Notes under the pieces: generated by a model
Told to the model about the DNA's origin: nothing
Databases searched by the model: none
What the model saw: the letters and a program-made list of their open reading frames with translations, nothing else
Position numbers and translations under genes: made by a program
Part shown: one piece after another, positions 16,759-26,116 of the stretch
Numbering within the stretch: position 1 is the first letter of the stretch
Layout of the letters: the number at the start of each line of letters is the position of its first letter
From: an uncultured Mycoplasmatota bacterium
GTDB taxonomy: Bacteria; Bacillota_I; Bacilli_A; RF39; UBA660
Direction: 5' to 3'
Length of the DNA stretch: 35,060 bases
Assembly: GCA_947642475.1 (NCBI GenBank)
Contig: CANRSQ010000008.1
Coordinates: forward strand, 1-35,060

Positions 16759-17115
16759 CTATGAATTTATCAAATTTACCGCAGCTAGTTCATCAGAAAC
16801 AAAATTAAATTTAGAAAAAACATCTTTTAATTTATCTGACATTTCTTTATTATCACCTAGACAAATTAAACTTTGACCTTTATTTTTCATACATAAATTA
16901 AAACTGCTAATTAATGCATATTTACCAAAGTCATCAATATCATCAAGTTCATTAATATTAAAAACAATATTTTTAATACCAACCTTCTTCTGAAACTTAA
17001 TAACTTCCGTTTCTAATTTGTCTATATTATTTTTATTTAGTTTTCCCTTTAGTCTTACAAATAAGACACCTCTTATTGGTCTTATATCTATTTCCAGCAT
17101 ATCATCACCCATCAT
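16759..17115 (-). CDS. spoIIAA: SpoIIAA-like STAS-domain anti-sigma factor antagonist with Asp at the phospho-serine site
   Basis: 118 aa from 17115; ATG 17100 with the RBS GGGTGAT is equally likely and gives 113 aa. The sequence aligns end to end with B. subtilis SpoIIAA: VLFVRLKGKLNKNNIDKLE (VLCIRLTGELDHHTAETLK), IKNIVFNINELDDIDDFG (IRHIVLNLEDLSFMDSSG), then KNKGQSLICLG. SpoIIAA normally frees SigF by binding unphosphorylated to SpoIIAB and is switched off by phosphorylation of Ser58 in MDSSG. Here this position reads IDDFG, so the serine is Asp and the next Ser is Phe. It lies between the 397-aa membrane protein (4-nt ATGA overlap) and the sigma gene. Confidence 0.8.
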   Translation of the reverse strand: MMGDDMLEIDIRPIRGVLFVRLKGKLNKNNIDKLETEVIKFQKKVGIKNIVFNINELDDIDDFGKYALISSFNLCMKNKGQSLICLGDNKEMSDKLKDVFSKFNFVSDELAAVNLINS

Positions 17116-18305
17116 ACTTTAACACATTCCTTTTTCTTTTTATACAGTTTCGACAAAACTAGAATTAATATGACCAAGATAATAAATATCAAAATAAACG
17201 GATAAATAACCTTAAACATATTTACCTCTTTTAAATCCTCTATTTTATTAATATTAACTGGATAATATATTGCCTTTTCCGGTATTTGATAAACACTATC
17301 TGTTTTATCTAATACTTCCTTTTGAACAAAATTATTATTCAAATTATCAGTGGCAACTGTATTCACAGGATCATCTACCACACTCTCAATCGCTTTTGGT
17401 TCATCAAATATAATAGTTCTCGTTCTAAAAGCATAAAAATCTTTAAACATCGATTCATCTCTATAAATATAATCTTCAAAAGGTTCACTCAAATAATCAT
17501 CCGAATAAATCTTAATTAAATTATAATTATGATACATAATATCCTTATATTTATATAAAGTAACATCGTCTATATGCCTGCAAGCCCTACCAATCGGTGA
17601 TAATTCTTCTGAATAGTAATCCTCATAACTACTTGCATATCCAGGTAAATCAAGCGGTTTCCAATAAACACTAGTATTTGCTGATCTATTATAAGAATAA
17701 TAAGTATATTTTTCATCATCATAACCCGTAGTAATGCCAATAGAAGTTAAATTTCCACCTGCCTCTATAACATTAAAAGAAACCGTTATATATCTAATAT
17801 CAATTTTATCAGCAAACCTTAACAGAATTGAGCCCTCTTGTTCAATTTTAAAATCACTAGTCGCTTTAGTAAATTCGGTATCGTAATCAATAGGTTCTCC
17901 CTTATATAAAACTTCAAAATCATCTAAAACCGCAAAGCCCATTGAAATATGAAACAAAATAAAATTAATATCCTTTATTTTACTATAATGATGCCCCAAA
18001 ACAGTTTCAATAACACGCCCCTCTTTAATCTCAGGCTTGTCCAAACTAACATTCGAATATTCTGTATAAATGTAATCATCCTTATCAAAATAAGGATAAT
18101 CCAGTGAGTCGTTCTCACCATAACCCCCTAATTCTTTTTCGTATTTGTAATATTTATATCTTCTTTCAACTTTAACATCCGTTAAGTCATCACCTTGAAC
18201 ATATTTATCAGTATACTCACTAAAATCAGAATAATCTGAATACTCCAAAGCATAAACATTACTCATACCAAATAACATCACAAATAAAACTAATAATTTT
18301 TTCAT
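17112..18305 (-). CDS. Secreted/membrane-anchored protein of unknown function heading the spoIIA-like operon
   Basis: 397 aa. Residues 1-19 (MKKLLVLFVMLFGMSNVYA) form a signal peptide with an AXA-like cleavage site. About 335 extracytoplasmic residues follow, Tyr- and Asp/Glu-rich (YSDYSDFSEYTDKYVQ; TYYSYNRSANTSVYWKPLD). The C-terminus has one membrane segment (FKVIYPFILIFIILVILILVL) and a short basic tail (YKKKKE). I recognise no domain. It overlaps the STAS gene by 4 nt (ATGA), so the unit 397 aa-STAS-sigma is transcribed and partly translated together. Topology (outside domain, one anchor) suits a surface or intermembrane sensor, but this is inference from layout only. RBS AAAGGAG. Confidence 0.75.
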   Translation of the reverse strand: MKKLLVLFVMLFGMSNVYALEYSDYSDFSEYTDKYVQGDDLTDVKVERRYKYYKYEKELGGYGENDSLDYPYFDKDDYIYTEYSNVSLDKPEIKEGRVIETVLGHHYSKIKDINFILFHISMGFAVLDDFEVLYKGEPIDYDTEFTKATSDFKIEQEGSILLRFADKIDIRYITVSFNVIEAGGNLTSIGITTGYDDEKYTYYSYNRSANTSVYWKPLDLPGYASSYEDYYSEELSPIGRACRHIDDVTLYKYKDIMYHNYNLIKIYSDDYLSEPFEDYIYRDESMFKDFYAFRTRTIIFDEPKAIESVVDDPVNTVATDNLNNNFVQKEVLDKTDSVYQIPEKAIYYPVNINKIEDLKEVNMFKVIYPFILIFIILVILILVLSKLYKKKKECVKV

Positions 18306-18319
18306 ATTTTTCTCCTTTC

Positions 18320-18348
18320 TTGCATAATATATTTAAATATGATAAAAT
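18320..18348 (+). promoter_or_regulatory. Sigma-A promoter of the antisense (antitoxin) RNA
   Basis: Plus strand: TTGCAT (18320-18325), 17-bp spacer, TAAAAT (18343-18348). Predicted start near 18355. No plus-strand gene follows, only a short structured region ending in a terminator. Confidence 0.75.
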
Positions 18349-18354
18349 AAACTT

Positions 18355-18416
18355 AGTGAGGCGGCCACTAGGCCCAAACCTCCGATTTGGTTTCCTAGCT
18401 TAAGCTAGGTTTTTTT
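18355..18416 (+). ncRNA. Candidate antisense antitoxin RNA of a type I toxin-antitoxin locus
   Basis: About 62 nt between a sigma-A promoter and an intrinsic terminator, complementary to the 3' untranslated region of the toxin transcript. Predicted folds are TAGTG/CACTA, then CCAAA-CCTCCGA-TTTGG, then the terminator stem CCTAGC(T)/(A)GCTAGG. The middle loop exposes CCTCC, complementary to the GGAGG of both Shine-Dalgarno sequences of the toxin message. AACCTCCG and AGCTAGGTTT also occur in the toxin 5' leader (18525-18546 minus), so the two RNAs share direct repeats in the manner of the Fst/par locus of plasmid pAD1. Confidence 0.6.
18392..18416 (+). terminator. Intrinsic terminator of the antisense RNA
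   Basis: Plus strand CCTAGCTTAAGCTAGG followed by seven T, a fully palindromic stem. The same arm can pair with the toxin 5' leader (AGCTAGGTTT). Confidence 0.9.
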
Positions 18417-18506
18417 GCCTACTGCTTTTTGGGAGTATCTCTTAGTAAAACTAAAAGAATCACAAGTATTATCAAATACTCCATGTTTTCCTCCTACAGT
18501 ATTCAT
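18405..18506 (-). CDS. 33-aa leader ORF overlapping the toxin gene in another frame
   Basis: ATG 18506 sits behind a near-perfect RBS (AAAGGAGGTGATATTT) and opens a 33-codon frame (MNTVGGKHGVFDNT...) that covers the toxin start and coding region. The SD can be hidden in a hairpin, ACCTCC(8-nt loop)GGAGGT. Its start is 48 nt from the sigma-H-like element, the same spacing as the other three copies. It may couple translation to the toxin ORF rather than make a functional peptide. Confidence 0.4.
   Translation of the reverse strand: MNTVGGKHGVFDNTCDSFSFTKRYSQKAVGKKT
18419..18484 (-). CDS. Type I toxin-like 21-aa hydrophobic peptide
   Basis: The ATG at 18484 has a strong RBS (GTAGGAGGAAAAC) and the peptide starts MEYLIILVILLVLL and ends RDTPKKQ: one membrane-spanning helix with a charged tail, the typical plan of Fst, TxpA and holin-like type I toxins. 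These insert in the cell's own membrane and depolarise it or disturb the envelope when over-produced. I do not recognise a precise family. The 3' region is covered by a convergent antisense RNA, and transcription would come from copy 4 of the sigma-H-like element. The 5' leader can pair with the 3' untranslated region (AACCTCCG with CGGAGGTT; AGCTAGGTTT with AAACCTAGCT), as in known toxin messages held inactive by fold-back. Confidence 0.65.
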   Translation of the reverse strand: MEYLIILVILLVLLRDTPKKQ

Positions 18507-18553
18507 AAATATCACCTCCTTTCATCCGGAGGTTGAAACCTAGCTTTTTTACC

Positions 18554-18628
18554 GTCTCATATATAATATACGGTAAAAGTACCTCGAATTCCTGCAAGAA
18601 AACGAAAAAAATTGCGATTTTGCAAAAC
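18554..18628 (-). promoter_or_regulatory. Sigma-H-like promoter element, copy 4
   Basis: Minus strand: hairpin TTGC/GCAA (18612-18625) with a T tract, CTTGCAGGAATT with core AGGAATT at 18593-18587, 12-bp spacer, ACCGTAT (18574-18568), then ATTATATATGAGAC. The leader ORF starts 48 nt downstream and the toxin ORF 70 nt downstream. Confidence 0.65.
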
Positions 18629-18663
18629 TTCTTTTTTTGCACAAAAAAACTCGCAAATTTAAC

Positions 18664-18691
18664 AAATCTGCACCATAAATCATGCAGATTT
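18664..18691. terminator. Hairpin between rpoC and copy 4, possible second terminator
   Basis: AAATCTGCA and TGCAGATTT form a 9-bp stem around a 10-nt loop. Flanking T runs are weak on both strands, so its role as a terminator is uncertain. Confidence 0.4.
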
Positions 18692-18706
18692 TCCATTTTT
18701 GCATAT

Positions 18707-18736
18707 AAAAAAACTAATGGAATTAATCCATTAGTT
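18707..18736 (-). terminator. rpoBC terminator
   Basis: Minus strand ACTAATGGATTAATTCCATTAGT followed by seven T. The rpoC stop codon TAA lies in the loop region. Confidence 0.9.
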
Positions 18737-21700
18737 CTTGTTCAAGAGCTTCCAAAGGCTCTTCTTTTAATAATTCATTTTCTAAAGAATATTCACTTTC
18801 GCGATATTGTTTAGCGCCTGTACCAGCAGGGATTAACTTACCAATGATAACATTTTCTTTTAATCCGTTTAAGTGATCAACTTTTCCATGAACAGCTGCA
18901 TCAGTTAAGATACGAGTAGTTTCTTGGAATGAAGCTGCTGATAAGAATGAATCAGTTTCAAGAGAAGCTTTAGTAATACCAAGTAATACTGGTTTACCTG
19001 TAGCCGGACGTTTACCTTCAAGGATAAGTTTCTTATTCTCATCAGTAAAGTGGTTAATATCAACCATCGTACCAGGTAAGAATAATGAATCACCTGAAAG
19101 AACAATTTTAATCTTAGAAATCATACGTTTAGCAATAACTTCGATATGTTTATCACTAACCTCAACACCTTGAGAACGATAAACTTTTTGAATTTCATCT
19201 AAGATATATTCTTGAACAGTTATAGGATCAGTAACCACTAATAATTCTTTAGGGTTAATCGCACCTTTAGTTAATTTTTCTCCAGCTTTAACTTCTTGTC
19301 CTGCTTCAACAATAACATCTACACCATAGTTAGTAGAATGTTCTCTTGTTTCAACATCATTTTTAACTTTAATTTTATAATGTCCACCTTCATCAATGAT
19401 TTCAGTAACAACACCATTGATTTCAGAGATAGTCGCTTTACCTTTAGGATTACGAGCTTCAAAGATTTCTTGTACACGAGGTAAACCTTGTGTGATATCT
19501 TCTCCACCGGCAACTCCACCAGTATTAAAGTTCTTCATTGTAAGTTGTGTACCAGGTTCTCCGATTGATTGAGCAGCCATGATACCAACAGCTTCACCGA
19601 TTTCAACTTCAAAACCAGTAGCTAAGTTACGACCATAACATTTTTTACAAACACCATGTTCAGTTCTACAAGTTAGAACACTTCTGATTGGAACTTTAGT
19701 AATTCCTGCTTTAACAATTTTTTCAGCAATTGCCTCAGTAATATAAGTATCTTTGTCATATAATACTTCTTTAGTTTCTGGATGAACAATTTTCTTAGCA
19801 GTATATCTACCAGTAATACGTTCTTCTAAAGATTCAATTAAAGTACCATCAGTATTTAAAATTTCAGTTGCCATAATTCCACTATCAGTTCCGCAGTCAT
19901 CTTCTCTTACGATAACATCTTGAACAACATCAACTAGACGTCTTGTTAAATATCCAGCATCAGCTGTTTTAAGAGCCGTATCAACCGCACCCTTACGAGT
20001 TCCGTGAGTAGATGTAAAGAATTCAGATACTGTCACACCTTCACTAAATGAAGATAAGATAGGAATTTCTACATAATCACCTGTAGGCTTATTCATGATA
20101 CCACGCATACCTGCAAGTTGTCCGTATTCCTTAATAGATCCACGAGCTTTAGAATCAATCATCATACTAATTGATGAATCAGGATGATCCTTAAGCCATT
20201 TTTCTAAATCATCATATACGTCATCTTTAGCCTTAAACCAAGTCTCAATAACACGGTCATATCTTTCTTGATCAGTAATAAGACCACGTTTAAATTGTTT
20301 ATTAATTGCATCAACTTTTTCTTGAGCTTTAGTAACAACTTCCTCTTTAATACTACTTTCTTCAACGTCAGCAATAGAGAAACTGATACCAGATAAAGTT
20401 GAATATTTAAATCCTAAGTCTTTAATCGCATCAAGCATCACTGAAGTTTCAGTAGTTTGATAACGTTTATAAATTTCAGAAATTAATGAACTAAGCGCAC
20501 CTTTATTAAGCGCCTTAGTAACAGGCATAGCCTTAATTTCTTCAGGAATATTTTTACCTTTATCAATGAAATATTTAGCAGGTGTAATATTTTTAATATT
20601 CTCATCACTACCATCATTTACATATTGGAAAGTATCAGGGAATACATCATTAAATATTAATTTACCAGGTGTAGTTACTAAATATTTATCCATATATTTA
20701 TCAGGGAAAATCTTATGAGTAAATGATTTTACTGGTAAAGCAATATGTGTATGTAATGTGATTTCGCCTCTTTGATAAGCCATAATCGCATCATTACTGT
20801 TTTTAAATACTCTGCCCTCACCATCTAATCCAGCTTTTTCCATAGTTAAATAGTAGTTTCCAAGTACCATATCTTGTGAAGGAGTGGTAATTGGTTCACC
20901 ATTTTTAGGTGATAAGATATTATTCGCACCTAACATTAAAATTCTAGCTTCAGCTTGTGCAGCTTCACTAATTGGAACGTGTACAGCCATTTGGTCTCCA
21001 TCGAAGTCCGCATTAAATGCCGTACAAACAAGTGGATGAAGTCTAATAGCTTTACCTTCAATTAATTTAGGTTCAAACGCTTGAATACCAAGTCTATGTA
21101 AGGTTGGTGCACGGTTAAGTAGAACTGGATGTTCTTTAATTTTTTCCTCAACAATGTCCCATACTCTTTCATCTTGATTTTCAATCATTCTTTTAGCCGC
21201 TTTAATATTAGAAGCAATTTCTTTAGTTACTAAACCATTAATTACATGTGGTTTAAATAATTCTAAAGCCATTTCCTTTGGAATACCACACTCATACATT
21301 TTAAGTGATGGTCCAACAACGATAACTGAACGAGCTGAATAGTCAACACGTTTACCTAGTAAGTTTTGACGGAAACGTCCTTGTTTACCTTTAAGCATAC
21401 TAGAAAGTGATTTTAAAGGTCTATTACCAGGTCCAGTTATATTTTTACCACGACGACCATTATCAAATAACGCATCAACTGCTTCTTGAAGCATACGTTT
21501 TTCATTTTGAATAATGATTGAAGGCGCACCTAAATCAATTAATTTTTTAAGACGGTTATTACGGTTAATAACACGACGATATAAATCATTTAAGTCACTT
21601 GTCGCAAATCTACCACCATCTAATTGAATCATAGGTCTAAGTTCAGGTGGAATAACTGGAAGGGCATCCAAAATCATCCACTCTGGTTTATTACCTGATT

Positions 21701-22358
21701 CTAAGAATGCATCTAAAACATCTAAACGTTTAATTAATCTTACACGCTTTTGACTAGATGTATCTTTAATTTCATCTATTTCAGCTTTAATAGCGTCAAC
21801 TTCAGCTTGTAAGTCAACTTCTTTTAAAAGTTCCTTAATAGCTTCAGCACCCATACCTACTCTAAATGAATTTCCATATTTTTCTAAATAAGAACGGTAT
21901 TCTCTATCACTTATAGTTTGTTTTTTCTCTAGTGGGGTGTCACCTGGATCTAAAACAACATAAGAAACAAAGTATAATACTTCTTCAAGTTCTCTTGGAG
22001 ACATATCTAAAATTAATCCCATTCTAGAAGGTACTCCTTTAAAGAACCAAATGTGAGACACTGGAGTAGCAAGTTCAATGTGTCCCATACGTTCACGACG
22101 TACTTTAGCTTTAGTAACTTCTACTCCACATCTATCACAAATAATATTTTTATATCTTAATCTTTTGTACTTTCCACAAGCACATTCAAAATCTTTAGTT
22201 GGACCAAAAATTTTCTCACAGAATAGTCCATCACGTTCTGGTTTTAAAGTACGGTAATTCATAGTTTCTGCTTTTTTAACTTCACCATAAGACCAAGAAC
22301 GGATTTTTTCAGGTGAGGCAATGGCAATTCTTAATCCTTCAAAACTATTTGCATCCAT
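18723..22358 (-). CDS. rpoC: DNA-directed RNA polymerase subunit beta'
   Basis: 1211 aa, the normal Bacilli length. The N-terminal zinc site is Cys59, Cys61, Cys74 and Cys77 ([20 protein letters not shown]). The catalytic Mg site is [12 protein letters not shown] near residue 450. The second zinc site and bridge region are present ([17 protein letters not shown], then [17 protein letters not shown] for the trigger loop). The start ATG overlaps the rpoB stop by 1 nt (TAATG). Ends in a strong terminator overlapping its stop. No insertion or intein is seen. Confidence 0.99.
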   Translation of the reverse strand: MDANSFEGLRIAIASPEKIRSWSYGEVKKAETMNYRTLKPERDGLFCEKIFGPTKDFECACGKYKRLRYKNIICDRCGVEVTKAKVRRERMGHIELATPVSHIWFFKGVPSRMGLILDMSPRELEEVLYFVSYVVLDPGDTPLEKKQTISDREYRSYLEKYGNSFRVGMGAEAIKELLKEVDLQAEVDAIKAEIDEIKDTSSQKRVRLIKRLDVLDAFLESGNKPEWMILDALPVIPPELRPMIQLDGGRFATSDLNDLYRRVINRNNRLKKLIDLGAPSIIIQNEKRMLQEAVDALFDNGRRGKNITGPGNRPLKSLSSMLKGKQGRFRQNLLGKRVDYSARSVIVVGPSLKMYECGIPKEMALELFKPHVINGLVTKEIASNIKAAKRMIENQDERVWDIVEEKIKEHPVLLNRAPTLHRLGIQAFEPKLIEGKAIRLHPLVCTAFNADFDGDQMAVHVPISEAAQAEARILMLGANNILSPKNGEPITTPSQDMVLGNYYLTMEKAGLDGEGRVFKNSNDAIMAYQRGEITLHTHIALPVKSFTHKIFPDKYMDKYLVTTPGKLIFNDVFPDTFQYVNDGSDENIKNITPAKYFIDKGKNIPEEIKAMPVTKALNKGALSSLISEIYKRYQTTETSVMLDAIKDLGFKYSTLSGISFSIADVEESSIKEEVVTKAQEKVDAINKQFKRGLITDQERYDRVIETWFKAKDDVYDDLEKWLKDHPDSSISMMIDSKARGSIKEYGQLAGMRGIMNKPTGDYVEIPILSSFSEGVTVSEFFTSTHGTRKGAVDTALKTADAGYLTRRLVDVVQDVIVREDDCGTDSGIMATEILNTDGTLIESLEERITGRYTAKKIVHPETKEVLYDKDTYITEAIAEKIVKAGITKVPIRSVLTCRTEHGVCKKCYGRNLATGFEVEIGEAVGIMAAQSIGEPGTQLTMKNFNTGGVAGGEDITQGLPRVQEIFEARNPKGKATISEINGVVTEIIDEGGHYKIKVKNDVETREHSTNYGVDVIVEAGQEVKAGEKLTKGAINPKELLVVTDPITVQEYILDEIQKVYRSQGVEVSDKHIEVIAKRMISKIKIVLSGDSLFLPGTMVDINHFTDENKKLILEGKRPATGKPVLLGITKASLETDSFLSAASFQETTRILTDAAVHGKVDHLNGLKENVIIGKLIPAGTGAKQYRESEYSLENELLKEEPLEALEQELMD

Positions 22359-25300
22359 TACTTATCCTCCCCTTCCAAAATTTCTTCTAATTCTTCCTCT
22401 GATTCTAAAGCATCTTCAAAATCTTCAGCCTCATCAGATTCAAAATCCTCTTCAGCTAATTCTTCTTCTATTTCTTCATTTTCAAGTTCATTAGATAATT
22501 CTGTATCTAAATTTTCACTTTCGTTTTTAGCTCTCAAAATTTCACTTTCTAAATCAGATTCAACAACATAACTATCTTTTTCAGCTTCCTCTAAATCTTT
22601 AAGTTCAACAAATTCACCTTTATCATTCAAAACTGTAATGTCAAGTCCAAGGGCTTGGAACTCTTTAATAACAACTCTAAAGCTTTCCGGAACTCCTGAT
22701 TTAGGTAATTCTTCACCTTTAACTAAAGCTTCATAAACTTTAACACGACCAGTAACATCGTCTGATTTAATAGTCATCATTTCTTGAAGAATATTAGCCG
22801 CACCATAAGCATATAATGCCCAAACTTCCATTTCTCCGAAACGTTGTCCACCAAATTGAGCTTTACCTCCTAAAGGTTGTTGTGTAACTAATGAATATGG
22901 ACCAGTTGAACGAGCATGTAACTTATCATCAACCATGTGGTCAAGTTTAATCATGTACATAACACCAACAGCGATTTTATTATCAAATGGTTCACCAGTA
23001 CGACCATCGTATAAAGTCATTTTACCATCTGTAGGTAAATTAGCTTCTTCTAAAGCTTCAATAATTTCACTTCTCTTAGCTCCATCAAATACTGGAGTAG
23101 CTACATGAATATTAAGTTCCTTAGCAGCCATACCTAAATGTAACTCTAGGATTTGTCCAATGTTCATACGAGATGGAACTCCAAGTGGGTTAAGTAAAAC
23201 ATCAACAGTTCTACCATCTTCCATGTATGGCATATCTTCTTCAGGTAAAACTAAAGATATAACACCTTTATTTCCGTGACGACCTGCCATTTTATCTCCG
23301 ACAGAGATTTTTCTCTTTTGAGCAATATACACACGAATCTTCTTACTTACACCAGCTGGAAGTTCATCACCATTTTCTTTAGTAAGAATTTGTACATCAT
23401 GAACAATTCCGCCGCCACCGTGTTGAACTCTTAATGAAGTATCTCTAACTTCACGAGTTTTTTCACCAAAGATAGCGTGTAATAATTTTTCTTCTGAAGT
23501 AAGTTCAGCCATACCTTTAGGTGTAACTTTACCTACTAATATATCATCATCTTTAACTTCAGTACCAATACGGATAATACCATTTTCATCTAAGTTCTTA
23601 CGAGCTTCTTCTGAAACATTTGGAATATCTCTTGTAAATTCTTCAGTACCAAGTTTAGTATCACGACATTCGATTTCATAGTCTTTAATGTGGATTGATG
23701 TATAAGCATCATCTTTAACTAATCTTTCGTTTAGTACAACAGCATCTTCATAGTTATATCCATCATAGTTTACAAATGCAACTGTAACGTTTTTACCTAA
23801 TGCCATTTCACCTTGGTCAGTACTTGGGCCATCACCAATTACCATACCTCTAGTAACTTTATCACCTTTAGCCACAATTGGTTTTTGATGATAACAAGTA
23901 CCCGCATTACTCTTTTCAAAACCATCTAAGTAATAAGTGTCAGTACCTTTAGCATTTTTAACGATAATTTTCTTAGCATCAACATAATCTACTACTCCAT
24001 CAGCTTTAGCAATAACTACAGCCCCAGAGTCTTTAGCAGCAGTTGCTTCAATTCCCGTACCCACTAAAGGAGCTTCAGCCTTTAATAATGGAATTGCTTG
24101 ACGTTGCATGTTCGCACCCATTAAAGCACGTTTACCATCGTCGTGTTCTAGGAATGGAATACCACTTGTAGTAATCGAAATTACTTGTTGTGGAGAAACA
24201 TCCATATAATCGATTTTTTCTTTTGGGACCATCATAGTATCAGTTTGATATCTGACAGTTTCCCTTTCATTTACAATTTCACCTTTATCATCAACTTTAA
24301 TAGTTGCAGGTGCGATATAGTATTCTTCCTCTTCATCAGCAGTCATATAAACAATTTCATCAGTTAATTTACTATCTACAACTTTACGATATGGAGTCAT
24401 AATAAATCCATATTCATCAACTTTCGCATAACTTGCAAGTGAAGTAATAAGTCCGATATTAGGTCCTTCTGGAGATTCAACTGGACATAATCTACCATAG
24501 TGTGATGGGTTAACGTCACGAACTTCCATTCCGGCTCTATCACGAGATAATCCCCCAGGTCCTAAAGAAGACAATCTTCTCTTGTTTGTAAGTTCAGCGA
24601 TTGGGTTAATTTGATCCATGAATTGAGATAATTGTGATGAACCAAAGAATTCTTTAATTGCTGCCGTTAAAGGTCTAATATTAATTAAACTCTTCGGAGT
24701 AACTTCGCTAATATCTTGAGTACTCATACGGTCTCTTACCATTCTTTCGATACGACCAATACCTACTCTAAATTGATTTTGTAAAAGTTCTCCAACTTGG
24801 CGAACACGTCTGTTTGATAAGTGGTCAATTTCATCAAAGTTTCCGATACCTTCAAGTAAATTTAAATAATAAGATACTGAAGCATAAATATCAGAAATTG
24901 TTAAACGTTTAATATCAGTACTTTGGTCATTACCAATGATACTAACGATTTTATCTGGATTCTTTTTAGAATAAACTTTAATTACTTGAACTTCATTGTA
25001 AGTATCTAAATCATTATTGATTAATACTTCTTTCTTACCATATCCTTCAGCAAAAATAGGTTTTAATTCATCAAGTAATTCCTTAGTAACAATGTCGCCT
25101 TCTTTAGCAATCATTTTATTACCAACTTTGATATTTTCAGCAAGTTTGCATCCTAAAAGTCTGTCAGTAACATTTAATTTTTTATTAAATTTATATCTAC
25201 CAACTTTTTCTAAATTATAACGGAATGCATCAAAGAATCTAGTGATTAATTGGTTTTTCGCACTTTCTAAAGTTGAAGGTTCACCTGGACGTAATTTAGA

Positions 25301-26014
25301 ATGAATATCAATTAAAGCCTCATCAGTATTTTTATTTGTATCTTTTTCAATAGTTTTAATAATATATTCATCTTCACCAAATAAATCAATAATATCTGCA
25401 TCGCTTGAAAGTCCAACAGCCCTTAAAAGAGTTGTAATAGGTACTTTTCTAGTACGGTCAATACGTACATAAATAACATCACGAGCATCTGTTTCATATT
25501 CTAACCAAGTTCCTCTTGATGGGATAAGTTGTCCACCAACAGTAACCTTACCATTTTTCTTATCGACTTCTTTACCAAAGTAAACAGAAGGAGATCTAAC
25601 TAATTGTGATACGATAACCCTTTCAGCACCATTTACAATAAATGATCCACTTTCGGTCATAATTGGCATATCACCTAAATAGATTTCTTGTTCCTTAACT
25701 TCTCCAGTTTCCACGTTAAAAAGACGTGCTTCTACTTTAAGTGGAGCCGCATAAGTCGCATCTCTTTCTTTACATTGTTTGATAGAATATCTTGGCTCGT
25801 CAAAAGAGTATTCTCCGAATTCCAAAGACAAATTACCAGTAAAACTCTCTACTGGAAAAATATCTTCAAAAACTTCTTTAATACCTTCCTCTAAGAACCA
25901 ATTGTATGATTCCTTTTGAATATCTAATAGCCCTTTTAATTCAATCGCGTTTTTAGTTTTTCCATAACTTCTTCTCTCACGTTTGTCGTTAATTTTTTGT
26001 ATTGTATAAGCCAA
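22358..26014 (-). CDS. rpoB: DNA-directed RNA polymerase subunit beta, with Asn at the rifampicin position 526 equivalent
   Basis: 1218 aa from a TTG start at 26014, which has the RBS AGGGGTG; the ATG at 26116 lies upstream of the promoter's transcribed region. The product begins (M)[18 protein letters not shown]. The rifampicin pocket reads [22 protein letters not shown] then LSSLGPGG; E. coli has N518 and H526 where this has Ile and Asn. Downstream motifs include [14 protein letters not shown] and GRHGNKGV. The last 65 or so residues are almost all Glu/Asp/Leu/Ser ([20 protein letters not shown]), an extended acidic tail. Co-transcribed with rpoC. Confidence 0.99.
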   Translation of the reverse strand: MAYTIQKINDKRERRSYGKTKNAIELKGLLDIQKESYNWFLEEGIKEVFEDIFPVESFTGNLSLEFGEYSFDEPRYSIKQCKERDATYAAPLKVEARLFNVETGEVKEQEIYLGDMPIMTESGSFIVNGAERVIVSQLVRSPSVYFGKEVDKKNGKVTVGGQLIPSRGTWLEYETDARDVIYVRIDRTRKVPITTLLRAVGLSSDADIIDLFGEDEYIIKTIEKDTNKNTDEALIDIHSKLRPGEPSTLESAKNQLITRFFDAFRYNLEKVGRYKFNKKLNVTDRLLGCKLAENIKVGNKMIAKEGDIVTKELLDELKPIFAEGYGKKEVLINNDLDTYNEVQVIKVYSKKNPDKIVSIIGNDQSTDIKRLTISDIYASVSYYLNLLEGIGNFDEIDHLSNRRVRQVGELLQNQFRVGIGRIERMVRDRMSTQDISEVTPKSLINIRPLTAAIKEFFGSSQLSQFMDQINPIAELTNKRRLSSLGPGGLSRDRAGMEVRDVNPSHYGRLCPVESPEGPNIGLITSLASYAKVDEYGFIMTPYRKVVDSKLTDEIVYMTADEEEEYYIAPATIKVDDKGEIVNERETVRYQTDTMMVPKEKIDYMDVSPQQVISITTSGIPFLEHDDGKRALMGANMQRQAIPLLKAEAPLVGTGIEATAAKDSGAVVIAKADGVVDYVDAKKIIVKNAKGTDTYYLDGFEKSNAGTCYHQKPIVAKGDKVTRGMVIGDGPSTDQGEMALGKNVTVAFVNYDGYNYEDAVVLNERLVKDDAYTSIHIKDYEIECRDTKLGTEEFTRDIPNVSEEARKNLDENGIIRIGTEVKDDDILVGKVTPKGMAELTSEEKLLHAIFGEKTREVRDTSLRVQHGGGGIVHDVQILTKENGDELPAGVSKKIRVYIAQKRKISVGDKMAGRHGNKGVISLVLPEEDMPYMEDGRTVDVLLNPLGVPSRMNIGQILELHLGMAAKELNIHVATPVFDGAKRSEIIEALEEANLPTDGKMTLYDGRTGEPFDNKIAVGVMYMIKLDHMVDDKLHARSTGPYSLVTQQPLGGKAQFGGQRFGEMEVWALYAYGAANILQEMMTIKSDDVTGRVKVYEALVKGEELPKSGVPESFRVVIKEFQALGLDITVLNDKGEFVELKDLEEAEKDSYVVESDLESEILRAKNESENLDTELSNELENEEIEEELAEEDFESDEAEDFEDALESEEELEEILEGEDK

Positions 26015-26087
26015 TCTTTCACCCCTATAAACTAGTTTTTTTGGTTTCTCGCATATACCGAAGCAAAGTATATGTCGCCAATGTATA

Positions 26088-26116
26088 ATTATAAAGCAAT
26101 AACAGCAAATTGTCAA
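26088..26116 (-). promoter_or_regulatory. Consensus sigma-A promoter of rpoBC
   Basis: Minus strand: TTGACA (26116-26111), 17-bp spacer, TATAAT (26093-26088). The -35 overlaps the 3' end of the rsmC-like gene. A hairpin with a CATATAC/GTATATG stem lies in the leader before the TTG start. Confidence 0.92.

Noticed and set aside
18306-18350. Sigma-H or Spo0A site for the spoIIA-like operon
   Set aside because: No AGGAWWT-N11/12-GAAT or TTCGACA match; only a weak TTTATT-16-TATTAT, too poor to list as a promoter.
18472-18696. 74-aa minus-strand ORF (MENLHDLW...) across element copy 4
   Set aside because: It runs through the promoter element and hairpin, has no RBS, and its end overlaps the well-initiated leader and toxin ORFs.
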